A stretch of 64,000 nt of DNA from positions 57,851 through 121,850 of the forward strand of contig JACRLO010000010.1 of the NCBI GenBank assembly GCA_016235245.1, given 5' to 3'. Each line of letters starts with the position of its first letter. Positions within the stretch are counted from its first letter, which is position 1. Below, one piece after another: positions 59,155-64,000 of the stretch. Both the position numbers and the translations under genes were made by a program. The notes beneath the pieces are model-generated. The model saw nothing but the letters and a program-made list of their open reading frames with translations. It made no database searches and was not told where the DNA came from. The stretch comes from Nitrospirota bacterium (GTDB lineage Bacteria; Nitrospirota; Thermodesulfovibrionia; Thermodesulfovibrionales; UBA6898).

Positions 59155-60048
59155 ATGGACGAACAAAAAATATACGACTGCATTATCATGGGCGCAGGGC
59201 CGGGAGGTTTGCAGGCTGCGGTCTATCTCGGCCGTTTTAATCGCCCGGTTCTCCTCATAGACAGGGGCGCAGGCCGAACAACTCATGCAAAATCCATTGA
59301 GAACTACCTTGCACATAGAAGCATCTCAGGGCAGGAAATCATCAGAATCGGCATAGAGCAGGCAGAGAGCTTTGGCGTCGAGGTCATGAAAAGTGAGGTG
59401 ACGGATGTCCGGAAAAACAGGGGTGTTTTCGAGGTCTCTACCGGCGAAAAAACCTTTATCGGTCGGTTTGTTATCGTATCAACAGGCGGCAGGGAAAACA
59501 TCCCCGATATCGAAAACATCTACAAGTTTTTCGCCAAGACGGTCGTTACCTGTATAGACTGCGACGGCTACCACTTTACCGGGAAGAAGTCGCTGATAAT
59601 CGGCAACTCCATAAAGTCCGCGAACCTCGCCATCGGCATGAGAGAGATGTATTCGAGGGACATGACCCTTGTGCTCTGCACGGACAAGCTGCCGGAGGAC
59701 TACAAGGAGGAGTTGAGGGATGAGGGCATACGTCTTGTAGTGGGCAGACCGAAGAGGTTCCATGGCGAAACTGCGGTCGAATCTCTTGAGATGGAGGACG
59801 GCACGATCATCCCCTGCGAGATGGTGATGTCTCATTTCGGATTCAAGCTCAACGACAAGTTCCTTGATGGACTTAAACTGAAAAAAGAGTCTGACAACCG
59901 GACCTATCAGGTCAACCGGGACTTCGAGTCATCCCTGCCTGGCCTCTATATTGTCGGCCCGCTCTGCGGACATGATCAGGTTGTGATTGCGGCAGGCGAG
60001 GGCGCTATCGCTGCACTGGATATCAAGAAACGTCTGCTGGAGATGTAA
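59155..60048 (+). CDS. Thioredoxin reductase-like flavoprotein, atypical nucleotide site
   Basis: FAD-dependent disulfide reductase of 297 residues. The FAD site is CIIMGAGPGGLQAAVYLGRF; the redox-active CIDCDG (about residues 137-142) sits where thioredoxin reductases have CATC. The second nucleotide motif should be GxGxxA/G but reads IIGNSIKSANLAIG. That resembles reductases that use ferredoxin or another donor instead of NADPH. It starts 10 bp after nth. The electron donor is inferred. Confidence 0.82.
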   Translation: MDEQKIYDCIIMGAGPGGLQAAVYLGRFNRPVLLIDRGAGRTTHAKSIENYLAHRSISGQEIIRIGIEQAESFGVEVMKSEVTDVRKNRGVFEVSTGEKTFIGRFVIVSTGGRENIPDIENIYKFFAKTVVTCIDCDGYHFTGKKSLIIGNSIKSANLAIGMREMYSRDMTLVLCTDKLPEDYKEELRDEGIRLVVGRPKRFHGETAVESLEMEDGTIIPCEMVMSHFGFKLNDKFLDGLKLKKESDNRTYQVNRDFESSLPGLYIVGPLCGHDQVVIAAGEGAIAALDIKKRLLEM

Positions 60049-60091
60049 TTCGCCCGCGTTAAGATGCTCCGGCGAATCATTGCTGCGGTCG

Positions 60092-61156
60092 TCAGACTTC
60101 GACGGTCGAGTCGTCGCCCAGCATGAGGCGGAGTGCTTTGTGGCGGTGGTTTTTGAAGACCCTGACGCGCCTGCCGATCAGGCTTTCTTCCATTCTCTCT
60201 ACATCGATAATCTCGCTGCCGCTCAGGATGACCGAATGCTCGATCGAGGAGTTGATAATCCTGGCATTATCACCGATGCTGGTATGCGGCCCGATAAATG
60301 AATTCTCCACTACGGTGTTGTCGCCGACAATTACAGGTCCCCGTACCGTGCTTGCCCTGATACATGAATTTCTGCCGAGCGAGACCCGGCCCAGGATCTT
60401 CGACGCCTTGTCAATCGTCCCCTCAATTTGTTTGCGTCCCCACTCATCGAGAACAATCGCATTTGCGGTGAGCAGGTCATCTTTTTTGCCTGTATCGAGC
60501 CACCAGTCTTTCAGGGTAAAACTCTTCACCCGATGACCCATGGAGATAAGCTCCTGGATCGCATCGGTGATCTCGAGTTCACCGCGCATTGACGGCTTGA
60601 TACGGTCGATAGCTTTGTGGATTTTTGAAGAGAATAGATAGACCCCGACAAGCGCAAGGTTCGACGGAGGATGCTCAGGTTTTTCTATAAGCCGCAGAAT
60701 AGTCCCGTTTTTCGAAACTTCAGCGACGCCGAACTGTTTTGGATTGTCAACTTCCTTCAGAAGGATGAGAGCGTCTGACTGTTTTTTTTCAAAGTCCAGC
60801 ACAAACTTTCTGATGTCCGTGCCAATGAGGTTGTCGCCCAGATACATGACAAAGGAGGAGTTCTTCAGAAAACTTCTGGAGATCTTTACTGCATGAGCAA
60901 GTCCCGCCGGTTTATCCTGGGGTATGAAGGTTATCCTGGCGCCCCAGGTCTTGCCATTGCCGACCGTTTCCCTGATCTCTTCGCCGGTCTCAGGAGATAT
61001 GACGATACCGATGTCCCGGATGCCGGCATTGACGATATTGTCGATGCAGTAAAAGAGGATCGGTCTGTTGGCTACCGGGACGAGCTGTTTAGCGCCTGAA
61101 TAGGTGAGTGGTCTGAGTCGCGTACCTTTGCCGCCGCTTAGGATAAGGGCCTTCAT
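60092..61156 (-). CDS. Glucose-1-phosphate thymidylyltransferase-like nucleotidyltransferase with beta-helix
   Basis: Sugar-nucleotide pyrophosphorylase of the long RmlA type, 354 residues: MKALILSGGKGTRLRPLTYS, PVANRPILFYCIDNI, VMYLGDNLIG, GVYLFSSKIHKAI and the late DWWLDTGKKDDLLTAN, followed by a left-handed beta-helix (about 245-330, with SLGRNSCIRASTVRGPVIVG). It could make dTDP-glucose or a related sugar nucleotide for surface polysaccharide. ATG 61156 was chosen by the typical MKALIL start; 61168 adds four residues. Confidence 0.88.
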   Translation of the reverse strand: MKALILSGGKGTRLRPLTYSGAKQLVPVANRPILFYCIDNIVNAGIRDIGIVISPETGEEIRETVGNGKTWGARITFIPQDKPAGLAHAVKISRSFLKNSSFVMYLGDNLIGTDIRKFVLDFEKKQSDALILLKEVDNPKQFGVAEVSKNGTILRLIEKPEHPPSNLALVGVYLFSSKIHKAIDRIKPSMRGELEITDAIQELISMGHRVKSFTLKDWWLDTGKKDDLLTANAIVLDEWGRKQIEGTIDKASKILGRVSLGRNSCIRASTVRGPVIVGDNTVVENSFIGPHTSIGDNARIINSSIEHSVILSGSEIIDVERMEESLIGRRVRVFKNHRHKALRLMLGDDSTVEV

Positions 61157-61214
61157 CCGGTCTATCATAGCGGAAAGGATCGGCGAAATTCAAATGGCGG
61201 AGTGTGTACTGAAC

Positions 61215-61958
61215 TCATCTGACAGGGGCCGGAGCCAGTCTCGGCTGAGGTGTAACATAGGGTATCTCGGCCACAGGTTCCTCATCCCCATTGCTCTCAT
61301 CCGCAGCCTGCGTCTTTGGAGCGGCAGACGGCTGGGCCGTAGGCTGCGATGGTGTGACTGGCCGCGAAATAACCGGTCTCCTTTCGGGAAGCGCAGGAAC
61401 GATTCGTCTCCGGGGCACGGGTGCTACCGTCACCGGCCTCTGAATCGGCGCTGACTCTGCAGGCTGGCGCAATGCCGGCGCGGGGCGTAATGGCTGTTTG
61501 GAACTGGTCGCGACACCGGGAGCTTTCCCTTGTTCTATACCGAAAATTTCGACTTTACTGATCATGCCCCTGGTATCATAGTGCAGCATATAGTTGTTTT
61601 CTTTTACGAGCGTGAAAAGCCTGAGCACGCCCCGCTCGATTTCCATATCCGTAAACTTGGTGTTTAACTTCCGGCTTAAGACCTCTCCTCTTCCGTCTAT
61701 CTTGAATCCTGCCTTGTCGCCAATTGCCTTGATAGCGGCGCCGAAGTCCACATTTTCGAGCTCCAGACTGAGCCGATCATCTTTGATCTCCACCTTGAGA
61801 ACGCTCTTTGGCGGTTCGGGCTGTGGCTCCTGATCTTCCTGAGAGGATGGAGCTGCCTCAGGCTTAGGAGCCTGAGGCGCTTTTTGCGCTGATGCAGGCA
61901 TTACCGCTGCAAGAGCAAGAAGCAGGCAAAGCAATGAAAGAGAAATTCTGTCAGACAT
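61215..61958 (-). CDS. Exported STN-like protein with Pro-rich tail
   Basis: AGGAGAAGC precedes ATG 61958. A signal peptide (LSLLCLLLALAAVMPASA) is followed by a Pro/Glu-rich linker and an STN-like domain (about 55-135, LENVDFGAAIKAIGDKAGFK, KFTDMEIERGVLRLFTLV). The last 100 residues are Pro/Ala-rich with a possible disordered tail. STN domains occur in secretins and TonB receptors; here it may be a periplasmic assembly protein. The start overlaps the stop of the EF-G-like gene by 8 bp. Confidence 0.7.
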   Translation of the reverse strand: MSDRISLSLLCLLLALAAVMPASAQKAPQAPKPEAAPSSQEDQEPQPEPPKSVLKVEIKDDRLSLELENVDFGAAIKAIGDKAGFKIDGRGEVLSRKLNTKFTDMEIERGVLRLFTLVKENNYMLHYDTRGMISKVEIFGIEQGKAPGVATSSKQPLRPAPALRQPAESAPIQRPVTVAPVPRRRIVPALPERRPVISRPVTPSQPTAQPSAAPKTQAADESNGDEEPVAEIPYVTPQPRLAPAPVR

Positions 61959-64000
61959 GCTTCTCCTGTTTGTGAGCCTGTCGCTCGGCAACAATCTTCT
62001 GTGCCAGATGGGAGGGCACCTCCTCATAATGAGAGAACTCCATGGAGTAAAGGCCTCTTCCTGAGGTCAGGCCGTGGAGCTGATTTGCATAGGTGAGCAT
62101 CTCGGCCATCGGCACCAGGGCATTGATCTTCTGATTGCCGCCCGCCTGCGGCTCGACTCCCTGCACTTTGCCTCTTTTTGAATTCAGATCGCCAATGATC
62201 GCGCCTAATGATTCTTCAGGTATGGTTATTTCGGTCTTCATAAGCGGTTCAAGGAGTACGGGCTTTGCTTCCTGTACAGCCTTCTTGATCGCCATGGAGC
62301 CCGCGATCTTGAACGCCATTTCAGAGGAGTCAACCGTATGGTATGATCCGTCAAGGAGCGTGACGCGAAGGTCGACGATCTGATAACCTGCAATAGCGCC
62401 TTCATGCATTGCATCAATAATGCCCTTCTCAACCGCAGGGATGTACTGTCGCGGGATGGAGCCGCCGACGATCTTGTCGATAAACTCAAAGCCTGCGCCG
62501 CGTGGAAGGGGCTCAACCGCGATGTGGCAATCCCCGTATTGACCTTTCCCGCCCGACTGTTTCTTATACTTGCCCTGAACCTTGGCAGAACCGTGGATCG
62601 ATTCACGATAGGGGATCTTCGGCGTTTTCATTTCGATCTCAACGCCGAACCTTCTCTTGAGACGATCGAGCATAACCTGGATATGCACCTGTCCCATGCC
62701 GGAGATGAGCATCTCCTTTGATTCCTCGTCCCTGCTGAACCTGAGTGTCGGGTCTTCTTCGAGGACTTTATGGAGTGCAACGCTCACCTTCTCTTCATCG
62801 CCCTTTGATTTTGGCGCTATGGCATAGGAGATGATCGGATTGGCAAACGTCACCTTTTCCAAAATGATAGGCTTTGCCTCATCGCAGAGAGTGTCGCCGG
62901 TATTGGTTTCCTTCAGTTTTGCCACGACCGCTATTTCTCCTGCGCCGAGCGTCTGGACAGGCACATGCTTCTTGCCCTGAAGATAGAATACCTGGCCTAT
63001 CCTCTCTTTGGTGTCAGCCGTAGCATTATAAACCGCGGAGTCTGCCTTAAGCGTGCCTGAATAGACCCTGAAGAGGGAGAGCTTACCCGCATAGGGATCT
63101 GCGATGGTCTTAAAAATAAACGCAGACATAGGCTCAGTTTCAGAAGGTTTTCTGAAGATCAGTCCGCCGTCTTTCGGATTTTTTCCGCTTACTGGCGCAA
63201 TCGTTGCCATCTCGATCGGTGAGGGCAGACAGAGAGCGATTGTGTCGAGCAGGTTTGATGTCCCGATATTTTTCGTGGCAGCTCCGCAGGAGACGGGGAT
63301 ATACTTTCTGGAGAGGGAGCCTTCCTTGATGCCGCTCAGTATCTCTGCTTCGGTCGGTTCTGTTCCTTCAAGATACTTTTCGAGCAGGGCGTCGTCTGAC
63401 TCCGCAATCTTTTCGACCAGTTTCTTCCGGTATTTATCGGCCTCATCCCCGAGTTCTGCCGGGATATCCTGCTCGGTGATCTTGCCGCCGCTCAGTATGA
63501 AGGCCTTCATCTTTACAAGGTCGATAATACCGGTGAATGTATCGCCGGCGCCGATCGGTATCTGGAGGGGGATCGGCTCTGTCTCAAAGGATTTTTGCAC
63601 TTCGTCAAGGGCGCGCTCGAAATTGGCCGTGTCCTTGTCCATCTTGTTGATAAAGACGATCCTTGGAATCTCATATTCGCAGGCATATTTCCAGACCCGC
63701 TCGGTCTCTGCCTTTACGCCGGAGATGGCGCTTACCAGGATGACCGCGCCGTCAACGACCCTGAGGCAGCCTTTGGTGTCCTCGATGAAGTTGATGAAGC
63801 CGGGAGTGTCAACAATATTTATCCGATATCTGTTCCAGTTGCAGAAGGCGAGAGCTGACGTGATGCTGATCTTCCGTTCGATCTCTTCGGGCTCAAAGTC
63901 TGTAACGGTTGTGCCGTCCTGAACATTGCCGAGCCTGTCAGTCATTCCTGAGCTGAAGAGCATTGCCTCGGCGAGAGACGTTTTTCCTGCCCCGCTATGG
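61951..64000 (-). CDS. fusA2: EF-G-like translational GTPase, 5' end beyond the window
   Basis: The frame stays open to the right edge, so the N-terminus is missing. The P-loop reads HSGAGKTSLAEAMLF just inside the edge; G2/G3 ITSALAFCNWNRY, NIVDTPGFINF and FINKMDKD follow, then domains II-V as in elongation factor G, ending ERQAHKQEKHV. The loop sequence (AGKTSLAE) and short switch region suit EF-G paralogs of the fusA2 kind rather than the canonical housekeeping copy. Role in translation or ribosome recycling inferred. Confidence 0.85.
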   Translation of the reverse strand, partial: HSGAGKTSLAEAMLFSSGMTDRLGNVQDGTTVTDFEPEEIERKISITSALAFCNWNRYRINIVDTPGFINFIEDTKGCLRVVDGAVILVSAISGVKAETERVWKYACEYEIPRIVFINKMDKDTANFERALDEVQKSFETEPIPLQIPIGAGDTFTGIIDLVKMKAFILSGGKITEQDIPAELGDEADKYRKKLVEKIAESDDALLEKYLEGTEPTEAEILSGIKEGSLSRKYIPVSCGAATKNIGTSNLLDTIALCLPSPIEMATIAPVSGKNPKDGGLIFRKPSETEPMSAFIFKTIADPYAGKLSLFRVYSGTLKADSAVYNATADTKERIGQVFYLQGKKHVPVQTLGAGEIAVVAKLKETNTGDTLCDEAKPIILEKVTFANPIISYAIAPKSKGDEEKVSVALHKVLEEDPTLRFSRDEESKEMLISGMGQVHIQVMLDRLKRRFGVEIEMKTPKIPYRESIHGSAKVQGKYKKQSGGKGQYGDCHIAVEPLPRGAGFEFIDKIVGGSIPRQYIPAVEKGIIDAMHEGAIAGYQIVDLRVTLLDGSYHTVDSSEMAFKIAGSMAIKKAVQEAKPVLLEPLMKTEITIPEESLGAIIGDLNSKRGKVQGVEPQAGGNQKINALVPMAEMLTYANQLHGLTSGRGLYSMEFSHYEEVPSHLAQKIVAERQAHKQEKHV

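Noticed and set aside
1-64000. tRNA, rRNA genes and CRISPR arrays
   Set aside because: No cloverleaf-type sequences, ribosomal RNA stretches or regularly spaced repeats were noticed when reading through; this was by eye only.

Overview
The window is bacterial chromosome from what looks like an anaerobic, Gram-negative-type organism. Lipid A/heptose enzymology, RseP, a multiheme lipoprotein cytochrome, a heme-binding chemoreceptor, bacteriohemerythrin, small ferritin-like proteins and a GH57 glucan enzyme point that way. The gene mix and protein style resemble Nitrospirota (Thermodesulfovibrionia-like), but this is inference; no rRNA or other decisive marker is present.

Layout. 0-8 kb: ftsY (-), a NagZ-like GH3 enzyme, a GH57 glucanotransferase/amylase with an exported FG-GAP-like protein, then uppS-cdsA. 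8-9.1 kb: a HigBA toxin-antitoxin module and an ORF6N-domain remnant sit between cdsA and dxr, splitting the usual uppS-cdsA-dxr-rseP cluster. 9.1-15.8 kb: a tight operon dxr-rseP-ybgC-nudix-rfaE2-mfd. 15.9-26.5 kb: signalling and surface functions: receiver, bacteriohemerythrin, HD-GYP regulator, heme-c chemoreceptor, ExeA/GspB-like pair, HDOD protein, eight-heme lipoprotein cytochrome, diguanylate cyclase and an MBL hydrolase. 26.5-31.8 kb: mostly uncharacterised proteins, a CvfB-like RNA-binding protein, an HNH nuclease and an M90 (MtfA-like) peptidase gene interrupted by one TAG. 31.9-34.4 kb: threonine synthase and a cystathionine gamma-synthase-type enzyme, overlapping. 34.5-45.1 kb: signal-transduction and small envelope proteins, a lysine-rich histone-like protein, a CDF transporter, an M24 peptidase, a divergent phosphoglycerate kinase coupled to an unknown gene, TrmJ-like methyltransferase and Uup. 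45.2-51.5 kb: an accessory region with chimeric genes, toxin-antitoxin modules, a serine beta-lactamase-like protein and the most striking locus of the window. 51.5-64 kb: greB, prfC, rhlE, SUI1/YciH, csp, nth, a thioredoxin-reductase-like flavoprotein, a nucleotidyltransferase and an EF-G-like GTPase running off the end.

Main discovery candidate: at 47899-48603 (-) a MerB-like (organomercurial lyase) reading frame is interrupted by two in-frame UGA codons. By alignment from memory they fall where MerB has its two catalytic cysteines (Cys96 and Cys159). Each UGA is followed, 17 and 19 nt later, by a GGU-containing apical loop on a 6-bp stem, as in bacterial SECIS elements. The simplest reading is one 234-residue protein with two selenocysteines, Sec91 and Sec156. 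It would be missed by any standard gene caller, which would see only a 90-residue fragment.

Other points: two csp-type leaders (45.2 and 56.3 kb) share a promoter, a terminator-like hairpin and a Shine-Dalgarno, and one now drives an unrelated ORF. A toxin gene is fused to a signal peptide-bearing protein. Several enzymes carry changed key residues: CdsA Asp to Tyr, a histidine kinase His to Asp, endonuclease III cluster Cys to His, an isochorismatase-like protein without its Cys. Several promoters place TATAAT about 7 nt before an ATG, suggesting leaderless mRNAs.
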